Origin: Mycteria americana | Taxonomy: Eukaryota; Chordata; Aves; Ciconiiformes; Ciconiidae | DNA length: 64,000 nt | Reading direction: 5' to 3' | Assembly: GCF_035582795.1 (NCBI RefSeq) | Contig: NC_134379.1 | Span: 1,302,001-1,366,000, forward strand | Part shown: piece by piece, positions 18,351-60,000 of the stretch | How positions within the stretch are numbered: the stretch's first letter is position 1 | Layout: each line of letters starts with the position of its first letter | The notes under the pieces: generated by a model | What the model was told of the DNA's origin: nothing | The model's input: only the letters and a program-made list of their open reading frames with translations | The model's database searches: none | Translations under genes and position numbers: made by a program

Positions 18351-20146
18351 GTAAAAATCAAAACCATGCCCAAACCAAGACGTTATAAACTCTTTTTACT
18401 TGTATTCTCTTTGACAGCATTTAATCAAGATTGTACCAACTTGTTCTTAAATAAAGGTGGGAGATCAGGCAGGAAAGAAAGATAACACCGCTTCTTTTTC
18501 AAATGTCACATTTAATGTTTTCACCACTGTACTTCAAATCTACATTTTACAAAGTGACCAGCAAGTGTGCCACATTAACTGACCAACCTCTGAGATTTTA
18601 CCTTTCATACCAGTGTCTTCTTGGGCTCTTTTAATTACACACGTTTCTCATTCAAGTGAATTGAAATGCTTCAGTTGGTTTTATTCTCAGGAGCCTCATA
18701 AAAAACAAAGATATTGCACCATCTTTGTTCAGTTATTCAATGTTTGTCTCTTTCACAGCAAATAATGACTTCATTGAAGTTAAAACTTCCAAACATAACT
18801 TACTAATAGTCTCCAATTTCAGCTCAGATCACTCTTGTTGAAAATACTCTGCTAAATACAGATAACTTACAATAACTTTAACAGTTAATTGTCCATAACA
18901 AACACCACGGTTTTTCTCCAGACCAATGCTCAAATTTTAAGACCACCCTTTAGTATTTCTTTGTACAGGTGAAAAACAGTCTTCAATTTTCTAGTCTTGT
19001 TTTAAATATAAAAGTTGGAAGGGACATTCAAGTTTCAAGTCTCCACACTGAACTTAAAAAAAAAAAAAAAATCATGTGGAGGTAAACAAACCAAGTTGTA
19101 TACTCCAGGAGGTAGAGGCCTTCAATTTGTGTTCATATATACATATGCACAGAATTCAGTGTTCCAACAGAAAAAGAATTAGCCAAAAAGTAATAAAAGT
19201 TATTTACTACTGTGACATTTCAAGACTTCCACAGCTTCGCCTAAAGACACGAACACAATTAACATAATTCCCTATGTGCTTTTTTTTTCCTTTTCTTTTT
19301 TTTTCTCTCAACTGTCCAGTGCAGGAAAAAGTTCTCACAAAATTTCACAGACCTAAAATGTGCAAGCTAGTTTCTCTCTATACAGCAATGATGTCAGGGA
19401 TCTCTGAAATTAGCCCATAAATGGAATTATTTACACACATAGAAGATGCATGCTGGGGGGTTTTATGTAAGAAAGAGCAGAAAAACTTCTAATAAAAATA
19501 GATTAAATATATATATATATTTATACTGGGTAAGGAAACAGAAGTTTAGTCTCTCCTAGTCACAAACTCATTCTCTCTACTCACAACATTTGATTTTAGA
19601 ACAGCACACATCACCATCACAGCTCTAGTGAGAAGCTATTTATAGGATTTGACCATCAGGTGACCTGCCCACTTACTGTGGTCACTGTCATCTGACGTGA
19701 CTTCATGATTGGTCGCAGTCAAGTTTTCTGTATTCCTTAGTTTTAGAAAACCCCAAATCTTCAGGAATGGCTCAATATCAAAATGTATGTCTATCTTTTT
19801 GTACAATCTCACTTCAATAAAAAAAAAAAGAAAGAAAAAAAAAGAAAAAACCTCCCCAAATTTGGTTCAATTCTGTTTGTTCTGAGCTGAGCCATCACAG
19901 CTGCACTAGAATTCATAAAACACGTGCAACTCTGGGTAAAATATTTTCTTCTAAAAGCACAACCACTTTACAAGATTAAAAGTCTAGTACATTTCTAAAT
20001 ATTATTCATATTGTACAAGTAGTGGTTGTTAATTTAAAACTTCATTAGTAAAATTACAGTACAAGCATGATTAACCTCCAGAATTGCAAATCCCAGACTC
20101 CAGTGGAAAGCTACATTACATCTTCAGTAGTATATTATCTTCCACT

Positions 20147-49573
<29,427 letters not shown>

Positions 49574-50142
49574 CTACAGAATAAAAGATTTAGAACATCA
49601 CATACTACTGTTAGACAATTTTTCTAAATCAGAAAAGAATATTTTAGAATTCTTATCACTCTCAACTTAGACGGTGAGTCAAAACAATGTGAAGACACTT
49701 CTAGGGAGAAAAGTATTAAGCAAAGGGCGTTATGTACTGTACTATAGACTCTGTATTAAATGTAGTGTGATCATTCTTTGATTAGAGTACATATACACAT
49801 ACCCAGTCAAGCTTGGTAGCTGTGAAGTGGCTGGACACATGTACATCAGTGCGTATACTGCCTGCCACTGGCAGACGCTGTAGGTCAAAGTTAGATCAAC
49901 ACTTTGAGCAGAGGAGCAGACGTGATGATAAACATCTCCTTCACCTCCCAAAAAAGACCTTATTACGAGTAAAACATTTTCTCAGTCACACAGATTTGAT
50001 TTTGTCAGGTCTACTGCTTTCTTCTTCCTCTCCTAAGAGGGCAAAAAATGTAATAATCCCATTCTGGCAGAAGACTGGCAAGTGCAAGACTATTACCTGA
50101 CCTATCACTAAAGCACTTTACACCTGGAGAAGCAACTACCTA

Positions 50143-50250
50143 TGTTTCCACAAATGTAAAACAGGTATGATACCTGTCTTTCTCCCATAGAGCTTATGGG
50201 ATGCGAGTATAGTAGTTCAGAAATTATAAGGTGCTTTGCACATGGCAAGT
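50143..50250 (+). repeat. MIR/L2-like 3'-end fragment
   Basis: ACAAATGTAAAACAGGTATG, then ATACCTGTCTTTCTCCCATAG, then TTATAAGGTGCTTTGCACAT match in order the shared MIR/L2 tail (TCTGTAAAATGGGGATAATA, ACCTACCTCATAGGG, GTAAAGCGCTTAGCACA). Strongly diverged. Confidence 0.55.
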
Positions 50251-51396
50251 ATTTTAATTTAAAGTAATTAGATTCTGAAAATAGAATTTTATAATGAGAA
50301 CCCTAAAACTAGAGCAAGGAGATTATGGTGCCTCAATTCCCAATCACGGTTTTTAAGGTGAGCCTTCTCAAACCTCACTACAAAACAGGGTTTCTAGATC
50401 TTCAGTTGTTAGGAAACCTTCATTTTTTTCCTGCATATTTTTATTGGGAGGACCAAAATAACTTTCTTCTCCGTGCAATGCCATAACCACATAAGAATCT
50501 ACATCCAGCCATGTACCCTGATGACTATATTTGTCCTTAAGAAGCTGCTGGCTTTTCTATCTATCATGCGACTCTCCTACAGACGACACGGAAGGCGTCT
50601 TCTTTTGTCTCAGGTCCATGTTGGTTTAAGTATCTAAATAAAAATTAGAATGGGGTAATCAAATATCTGCCTTATCTCCAAGTACCACATCTGACTTCAA
50701 AACACAAAACAATTCAATCAATCCAAAAAGTCAGAAGTAGCCACTGATACTAGTGGTTGGGAGTCAAAGGAGAACTATCCCAACACACTTGGCTAGAACA
50801 CTTGTTAATAGCCACTGCATATTTACATTTTAAATAAGGGATGGAGGGAGACTTGGGAAAGTTGACACCAGACTATTTCTATGCTGGGAAACACAGAGCT
50901 GAAAAGAATCTGAAAAGGTCTTGTAATTCACAATATGTTTCCTATTTTCTCCAGGACCTTTGCCTCTTGCCTCTAGCCTAAATTGGAAAGAAAGGGAATG
51001 AAAACTGGAAGAACTACAGAAAATCCACTGTTAATGGAACTCGGCACTCACCATGGGCCAGACTGAAATATCGTCCCTCACACTGTATAGTAACTTCATT
51101 CACAGATGAGGGTTAACCTCAATGAGTCTATTTGCAAAACAAGGTACTATTCATCATGAGTAGGGGACATTTCAGGCTGGCCCGTAGCTTTGGGATTATA
51201 GCAGAGGCAGATTCTGAATGACACGCGGCAGGGCCAGTACCAGGCAGTGGCTCACAAATTCATATAAATTTGATCCCAGCATGAGCTGAGAGCTCCCATT
51301 GCTCACAAGGTCAAGCACCACTGATCAGCTAATTAGTGGTATTCTTCTCTCGTTATGAGACAGCATTTCTGGTCCCCGCCAAGTTTTTACCAGCTT

Positions 51397-51415
51397 AAAA
51401 AAAAAAAAAAAAAAA
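51397..51415 (+). repeat. Poly-A tract
   Basis: A run of about 19 A in NLK intron 1. No adjoining retroposed gene was recognised. Confidence 0.85.
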
Positions 51416-54400
51416 GCAAGCCACCAAACCTCTAACCTGTAAAAGAAAACTTAAAAGCTGCTGATTCCTGGGAATTAAATAGATATATTTTTGCTACAAA
51501 AACAAAGTTGTAAAATTTTATTCATAAAAATCCTCACTGATTACACTGCAGATGCTACTGAATTACTAATTTTTCCCTTTGGAGTTTTGACACTATTGCT
51601 GACCACTGCACACCCCCCCCCAAAACACTGCTATCAAGAGGATATTCACAGCTACGACCGCAACGATGATACACTAAAGTATCACACGGATGCAAGACCT
51701 GAGACCTTTGACACATGAGATATCCTCACAAATGACCGTAATATCCAGGCAGACCACAAGCACCTTCCTCAGCTGTGTTATATTCAACAGTACAGTTAAA
51801 ACAATAGTTAAATAGCTATCTTGGCTATGAAAAATATTTGATTTAAAACCTTCAAAATTTATTTTATTCTATATTATAGCATATGTAGAGCACACTCGAC
51901 AATTCTTTTTGAATAAGGTGAAGAAAATGAAATACGTGGGTTTGTTTCATCATTTTTCCTTAGAAACATATCTAAAAAACGTAACTACAACAAAAGAATT
52001 TTCTTTAGACACAATTGCTATTTTACACTGTAAACAAATTAATTCTCTAAAATTGCTTCAATTTCTTTAAGACAGAATAAGACAATGCTTAAGATCCAGA
52101 GAGCTTATTTGAGAGAGTTCACATCTACTTCTACCATTTCTATTATCTGTAATAAATTAGTGCAGCAAACATATATAACTTTCTCTAAAGAAAGACTAAA
52201 AAGTCTTCACTGATCACGTCCAGTAGTTGTACAACACAGAAAGCGCGTAAAGCAAAGAACAACGGCAAGTGGTCTGTAGGTTTACTTCGCTGAAGAAATT
52301 AGCTGCAGCTTCACAGATTTAATACATTTTTTGTTTGCTTTTTGCCTCAAATTCCATAAGCTTAACAGAACCTGAAACGGGCAGACCTGAAACAATCACA
52401 AGTCACAAACAACCACGTTTTGCAGACAGACAGGTAAGCAAGTAATGCAACCTTCCACCGTGGATACAACTCTGTCACCTGAACCTTGGGCATCACCTGG
52501 ACTGTTTACGGCAAGAGGAAGTCAATGTCCATAAAACCCGTTGCAGAGAGCTTGTGGCTTTGTTAAACTCTCTTCCCCTTGTTCTGGAGATTGTAAGCTT
52601 TACAAGCTTACAAGCTTTTTAAGCTCCTAGTTGTATATTTAGGCTGTAACTATAGCAATCGCTTCTGAATTTGAGTACTATCACAACAGAAAGACACCGT
52701 TCTGATTAGCCATAGAAGAATAACCCATTTTGTGAATGTTAACAAGCAAAGAACTCAACATATCAGAATCAGCTTTGAAATTTTAGCTATTTTTGACATA
52801 TTAAAATTTCATAAACAGGTCAGATGTGCAACACAATTCCCATATCTACGTGAAAGAGATACAAGAAATTGAAAAAGTGCTTGAACAACTTGCAATTAAT
52901 CAATCAATAAAAACAGCATTATTAAAAAAAGAGCAAGAATAGTTTGGCTTTGGTTTTGGGCTTCAAGACTAATAAGAACCAAAAGACCATAACAAAACCT
53001 GTTGAGGAAAATTCTACACTGCTGGATTGACAAAGCACGTATTAGAGTCCTCTCTGCTCTTTGGGCGTTTCCTTATTATTAATGTCCTGCAGGCTTTTTA
53101 GACCAAATGCACCATGGATTTGAGCGCACGGAGATAACAAGCAGGCCCGCTACGACTACGCACGCAGCGGATTTTTAGCTGTGTTCAGGTCTCTCTCTTG
53201 CAGCAGCACCAACAAGACGACACTGAATTTAAGGCAGGCGACAGAGCTGCTTCTGAAATTCAACCTATGGGGAGGCAGGATGAAACCGATCTGCTGGAAG
53301 AGGAATAAATACCGAAACAAGTTTCCACTTGCTTGCTTGTTCATTTCTAATTGAGCAAGGGGGAATCATCAGTTTGGTACTTGAGGATTTGGATACTGGT
53401 TCTCCTCCCCCATGACAACCACCTCAGGGGCTGCACGCGTTAGCAGCAGCCGCACAGCTTTGGGAACCTACACTCAAGACCTTTTGGAGTTATTTTTAAT
53501 AGCCACCTTTTAACCATATTTCTGTTTAGACACTTCCTATCTGCCTTTTTCCAAATCTTATAAGCATAAATATTATTCCAGCAATTGACAAGAAAAATGC
53601 AGTAATATATGCTATGAGATGGGCTGTAATACACAGGGTTTCAAAGTTTGCATTGTGTCTTGTTAATGTTTTAAGGTAAAACTCACAAAGTAGCATTTCT
53701 TGTTATTATTCATGCAAAGACCAGTCATGCTTGTAGCTGGTAACAATATAACTCTAATGAATGTGAATGGAAGTGCAGTAATTTCACGCCATGTTGAGTT
53801 TGTTCTCTCTTAACTCAGGGTAGCAGCTGCTTTGGTTCAGCACAAACAGTACCAGAGAACAGAGATAAGTGCTGAAGCCTGTTACAGAGGAATGCTTTTA
53901 TTTCCCTGGCGCTGAAAGGCTTGCTGGGCTGAGCTCTTCTGGTTCTGCAACACGCGGGTTATCCCATCTGTATTAGCTAATGAATCTCAGGCTGCACAGA
54001 TAACGAACGGCTCTGAAGGCAGCTTCCGCCATCTCCCGTGCAAATGGCCCTGTTCAAAACGTCTCTTTGTCGTAATGGCCAGTTACTTGTCAAACTAAAC
54101 TTCACATAAATTATTTAAATATCATGTACAGTGTGCTTTTAATGCATATACTAAACAAACACCTGAGTTTTACAGTAACATATCTATTTGCAGTCCTAAT
54201 AAAATGAAATTTGAAGTAAAAACTGCTAACATCTTCATTTTATTAGTCTAAAAATCAAACTATTAAAAACTATAACCTACACTCACGTATACTCTTCAGA
54301 TAGTGCCATACCGCCACACAAAATTACCCAAAGACCTCAAAAGGTGTCCTTTTAATTGAATTCTAGATTAAAATAGTCACCCCCAATTCTAATAAAATAT

Positions 54401-56934
54401 TAATATAGAATAACAAAATTCAGTTTTAGAATAGTAACCTGAAACATTTTTAGGCAAAGCCTGAAATTCAATACATTGTTTTAAAAGAACGGAAGTACTC
54501 CTCTCACACTGTCTGAAATTATGGAAATGTTAAAACACAGAATAGCATTACATATAAAGCTACTTGCATTCGCTGATTTTCAATTACACTGCCTCTCTAG
54601 TTGTGCCCGTGACTATTTTTAAAGCAAGCAGCCTGACCTCATCACCTAAATCAAATGGCATCTACATGTTGAAACAACAGCCAAATGCACACCTTCGACT
54701 TCGCCCAGCTGCCTATGAGCTGTGTTACCAGCAGCAATGGTGGTGATGTGGGTCGAGACTGTGAAAGTAATATATTCAAAGTTAAAAATCTGAATCCGAG
54801 ACACTAATTGAGAGAAAGTCACCTCTGGAGTTCCAATAGACAAATGAAAAGCAGAAAGTTTGAAGCAGAGGTCGTTGTAAAAAGATACCTAAGATAGGAT
54901 TTCTGATGGATTTGAAAGACTGACTTCCTTCAGCTGTACTGCCACAAAATTATGCTAGTTGCATACAAACACAAAAATCCAACAGTCAGCTTATACAAAA
55001 ACTAGTTCAGATCGAAAATAAATTTTAGGACGTGAATGTTGACCATCTACAGTTGAGCAAGTTTATATCTGCTCTGCAGAAAGTCATGAGGCAGTTTATA
55101 GTTGCCTAAATTAAAGTTCTTATAAATCAATGTTAATTACACATGAACAGTAATACAAACTGCAAAACTACTTTTTTTTTGCCTATTGGTATTAAGCCTG
55201 TACTTTGTCTAACCTCCTTCTTAATCCCTTTATTAAAAAAAAAAAAATTATCTTAGAAAGATTACACGGATATGAAAGTAACTGCTGAATGCCTGAAAAT
55301 CCTTTCAACCTCTACCCCCAAAAATATGAAATGGATATCCATCTTTTTCTCTCTGACTGAAGGTATATACTTAAAACTTTTGAGTACTGATTCCCAAGCC
55401 TCTTCTGTGGCTGAGCCTCACTTGAAAAACTGACAGCGCTTTGTACCTCAGAGTACCACAGCCCTCTAGTTCAGTATCCACAATGAGACTTACCTAGGAA
55501 TACTAAACTCTCTTAAGTCAGAACATAATCAGGCAACTGATACCAGCAAACATCGGCGTCCTTTTAATTCTTACGCTTCTCCCATGGATGTAGCTGTCGT
55601 GCAGCCTCGTTAGTGAGAGTGAAAATGGTTGGTCTTTAATCAAATACTATTGATTACCAATTTATATCGATAGCTACCACAGCTTTATCAATGCTCATTT
55701 TTACTAGCTGCGGGACCCATTTTAATAAACAAAAAGAGCTACATGTATTGCAGAACTGTTAAACTTCCTCACAGCTGTGTAAGCAAGGCCTGGTGTGTCT
55801 GCTCTCTCTGTTTGTTCAAATGCTCCCATATAGCAAAAATCAGTTTAGGCGAATAGTCTTTTCCTGGTGCTCCTGTTGTAGTCTCTGATAAAGGAATGAG
55901 TTAAACGGGCTTGCTGTGGCATATGCATTTAAGGCCAGTTTCTTTTTTCTTTTAAATAACCCACTTCTACAAACAAGTAATGACCACCTGCAATATCCAG
56001 CTCAAAAGCAATTCCTCTACTCTCTCCCCCATAGCTGCAACAATTTCACACTGCTCCGCACCCCCTTGCCTTACCTTGTGAGCTTTATACCACTCACTAG
56101 CAATTTCACTTCAAGGGGCAGCACAAAACTAACAATCAAAGTTACGACGATCAGAAATGTCAGGACTGTATTCCAAAGAAGAACAGGAAAAGGAAAGAAA
56201 GAAAGAAAAAAGCCTGACTCAAAAATTGGTATTTACAGCATCCAATAAAGATGCTGAAAAGGTTGCTTTGTGTTTGTGTACAGTACCTACTTTGATACCA
56301 GTAAAATAATTATTAATAGCAATACGCTATCAGGTCACATATCCCCAAGAGAAACTAGAAAAGCACGAAAATCTCCTAGGAGCTAATTGAGAGAACAACT
56401 AGAAAGGCAGCTTTACTTACTGCTGTTCTCAGAAGAACACATTTCAATTCCCTCCTCTGCTTTGTTAGGATATTACACCCTAGGTGAATCTAGCAGTAAA
56501 GTGAACAGCAGGCAGGGAATCTATCCATCACTCAGCACAGTCAACGGGGTGCTCTTTCAAGCTACTACTGAAGCCTGCAAAGGTTTCACTTATTAGGCAT
56601 CAACTGTAGCTGGCGATAAAGAGATGAGAGGCCAAGATTTAAACCAAAAATAACTTAGCAAAAAATTATATATAGGTATGGGGCAAAAAATAAGTTAATA
56701 AATAACTTGGAAGGGGGAAAAATATCCAGGAATATCTAGGTTGGCTTTAATCATGCCTCTAAGAATTATGTGATTCCAGATGTTTCTGTGAGAACACCCA
56801 ATCGTTTAGGATTCTTTATTTTACTGTATAACCCACTGCAAAAAGCTACTTTTAATACTCGTAAACCAAGTCACATGTTTGGCTTTCACAGCAACTACAA
56901 GTCTTTCAGTACAATTAACTTGCGCTCACACTGT

Positions 56935-57086
56935 CGTCTCACAAACGGAGTTCGTTACCTGGTGTGCAACGCCCAATCTGCACAACCTAGCACCCGGTCT
57001 TGCACAAAACTTGACATAAACTGACACCTCGGCCCTGTGTGCGTACTGGGTGTCGCACACCGGGTAACGAACTCCGTTTGTGAGAC
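56935..57086. repeat. Inverted repeat, 39-bp arms, 74-bp spacer
   Basis: Arm 56935-56973 (starts GTCTCACAAACGGAGTTCG) is the reverse complement of arm 57048-57086 (ends CGAACTCCGTTTGTGAGAC) at 36 of 39 positions. No obvious target-site duplication flanks it and the spacer codes nothing recognisable. Confidence 0.9.
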
Positions 57087-60000
57087 AGCAGCCCCAGCAG
57101 TCTGGTTACTCAGAGGAGCGGGCTGCCTGGCTCTGGGTCAATACCACCAGCGCCACAGCCTCCTCTTGCCTGTGGCGTGTTAACAGCGCCCAGTTGCCTC
57201 CCCTTGTCCCTCACGCTTCACCTACGTAATAATGGTGGAATTAAGTTGTAAAAATTATCAAACAATACACTTTGTAAAATTCAAAAAAGTTGATTGGAAG
57301 ATGCTCTCCCTGTTACCTTACCAGGTTTTTAGTACTTAAGAGGAATGTAAGAAAGTAAAGAACTCATGTATATTAATTTCCACTTAAACTAACTGACTTC
57401 ATGATTCAGCCACTTAAAAAATGGTGACCAACTGCAACAACTATTTGTTGTAGCTCTATCACCTACTGGTACAGGTAACACCAAGACTACTATAGCCAAA
57501 ATATTACAGAAGGTTATTTCTCTATTCTTGATTTCTTAATGTATTCGATAACGTGCTGTTAGTTTGAACAATTTGTTTCCTCTGTAACTTCAGTTTGGTC
57601 AGTTCTCCCTTTTTATAAACATGACGAAAGTGATCCTTCTAGTCAAAAAGAGGGGAAAAAAATACAGACGTGAAAGTAAAGAAATTGAGATACGGGTAAA
57701 GATGACAATTTGTCTTATTTGAGACTTTGGCTCTTGTAAAAAAAATCAAATACACATATATTTGAATGCTTAACGTGAGACTGAAATGTTCCTCTTGAAA
57801 TATTGCCCATTTTCTTTGGACACCAACATTTTACAAAATCCTTCATCAAATCCGCAATTAAGTTGAAAGCTAAACTTTCTATACTTTCTAAACTTTCTAA
57901 TGTATTATATGTGTTCGGGCCTAAAGGCTGCAAGGCGCTTACAGTCCATCCTGTTTAATTCTTCCCTATCTAGTTCTGTATTCACCAATACATCCAAACC
58001 TGCCTACATACGTACAGCAAGAACAAGTATATTCTTTGGTTTGTTCTTTAAAAGATAGTCAAATCTACCAGAACATTTATACCTTTCTCTAGAGCAGTAA
58101 TTCAGTACTGTGTCACTACGGACCAAGCTGACTTTGCAGGTAACGTTGTTCACCAGAGCAACCAGTACTCTTGTTTCACCAGAGCAACCCCGCGTGAAGA
58201 AGCAGACCAGCTTTCAGGCACACGAGCCCTTGCCCTGCCTGCGTCTCCAAACCACCGCAGATACAACAGCACCATCCCAAGTAAAAGATTTTTATCCTTT
58301 CAACAGGCAAGTTAGGTAAGGACATACTGGTCCAAGTGATTTACTGACGGTGTGGTTTCACGCTACGCTATCTTGTATAACTGCAAGCTGCCGCAGGAAG
58401 AGGGGGTCCTGCTCCCACCCGTTGCTGGTGCTTGCCCTCCTGCCGGCACTGGAGAGGGGCTGCCCGCACGGTGAGGCAGGGCAGCACAGCAGTCCTGTGC
58501 GGGCAGATCCGGCATTAAACATGCCACAAGCGGGATGAAGTCATCCCAAAGCCACACGATCCCTAGATGTGACAGAGGGGAAGCTGTGCGAGCACATGGC
58601 CGGCGCAAAGTGCAAGACGGTGCGATTTTTTGGTAGCAGTTTGCAATTACACCAGATTAGGTACAGCAGGAAACCGGGCCCTGGGTCACGCCGAGAGCTT
58701 ACGGACAGAGCCAGAAATAGGGACTGCGTCTCCTGAACTGCAGGCAGTGCCCTACGCAGAAGGGCCATTCCTCTATCCATCAGAAAACTTCTTTTTTTTT
58801 GCTGATTATACACACTATAAATATATATGCCTTATTACATTTAAGAACTACACAAAAAGTTTAAAAAAAAGAGTCTGACATAAAATGTACCAAGAAAAAA
58901 AGATACTTTACAAAAACCGTAGCCTCTATTTACACTGCAGGCTAATCACTCCACAAATAATAAAATTTTAAAGAGTAATAGAACTACAGAAAGGATTAAT
59001 GATACAATCCAGACCTCTAGTTAAAATGTTTTCAAAGACAATTCTTATCTCAAAGAATCCTTGCAGGCATTTAGCCTTTTCAATTACGCATTATAAGTCT
59101 GTAGCAACCTCTGCCATGTTGATGGCAAATTTTCAAGGTGGAGACTATGCCAACAGTAACTTTTTCCCTCTCTGAATCCAGGTCAATGCATACACATTGT
59201 TCTATAGTTTCAACTGGTAGAAAAACAAGTTTGTGACTACTCCATGGCAATTATTACACAGAAACAAGATAATGAAAGAATGTTCTCAGGGGCGGTGTGG
59301 GAAAATGCTGATGGAGATTGTTCTAAGAGGGAAGTGAACCTTCCCTTATGTTTATAGAGAATACCTATAAATTTACATCAGGACTTATCAGAAGGGGGGG
59401 ACTTAAAAGGATTACTTTCCAAGTTTTTCTTATTAGTCAGTGAACTTTTTTCGTCAGATGCTTGACTCTTAATCCTGCAGACTTTTTCCAGAAAGCCTTA
59501 CTCTAAGATACATAACAAACCTGGTCCCACAAGCATTTCAGCTGCTCACCCAAGCATATTTGATATACCACGTTTAAGCAAATAACGCAGCTCATATTCA
59601 AGGGCAGGTGATACCCAATATACCCCTTTTTCAGTACATGGTATTGCAATCAATCACATCTTGGCATATCTCAAAATATATTTGAGCACGGGATGAAATA
59701 AAAAATCCTTTAGAAAAGTTCACAAAACCAAAAGATTCCCAAGACTGATGTGAAAGGGCAGGGAGAGGGTGTGCAGTTATCAAATCACTTATCTGGGACA
59801 TGTTTGATTGGGTACATAAAGTTTACACCCAGGACTAGGCCATCAGATCCAGTATACCTGCTCTCCGTTACAATTATTGACAGGCAATGAGCCCTACCAA
59901 AACATGACAAAAACTGATCAACAACATTTAATGGACTATTAGGTAGCAGAGGGCAGAGGTGAGGAAAGCATGCACGTGTGTGAAATCATTAAGAAAATAA

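Larger units (their letters stand above)
16430..20146 (-). other. NLK: NLK 3' UTR (about 3.7 kb)
   Basis: AT-rich noncoding sequence after the NLK stop. The most distal strong minus-strand AATAAA is at 16457-16452, followed downstream by a GT-rich stretch (TGCTCTGGTTGTG), the normal cleavage context. Other AATAAA hexamers at 17538-17533, 17969-17964 and 18685-18680 could give shorter forms. It contains a TG/TA-rich microsatellite at 18299-18350, a let-7 seed match (RNA CUACCUC, 19115-19109) and a miR-181 seed match (RNA UGAAUGU, 19030-19024). Confidence 0.65.
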
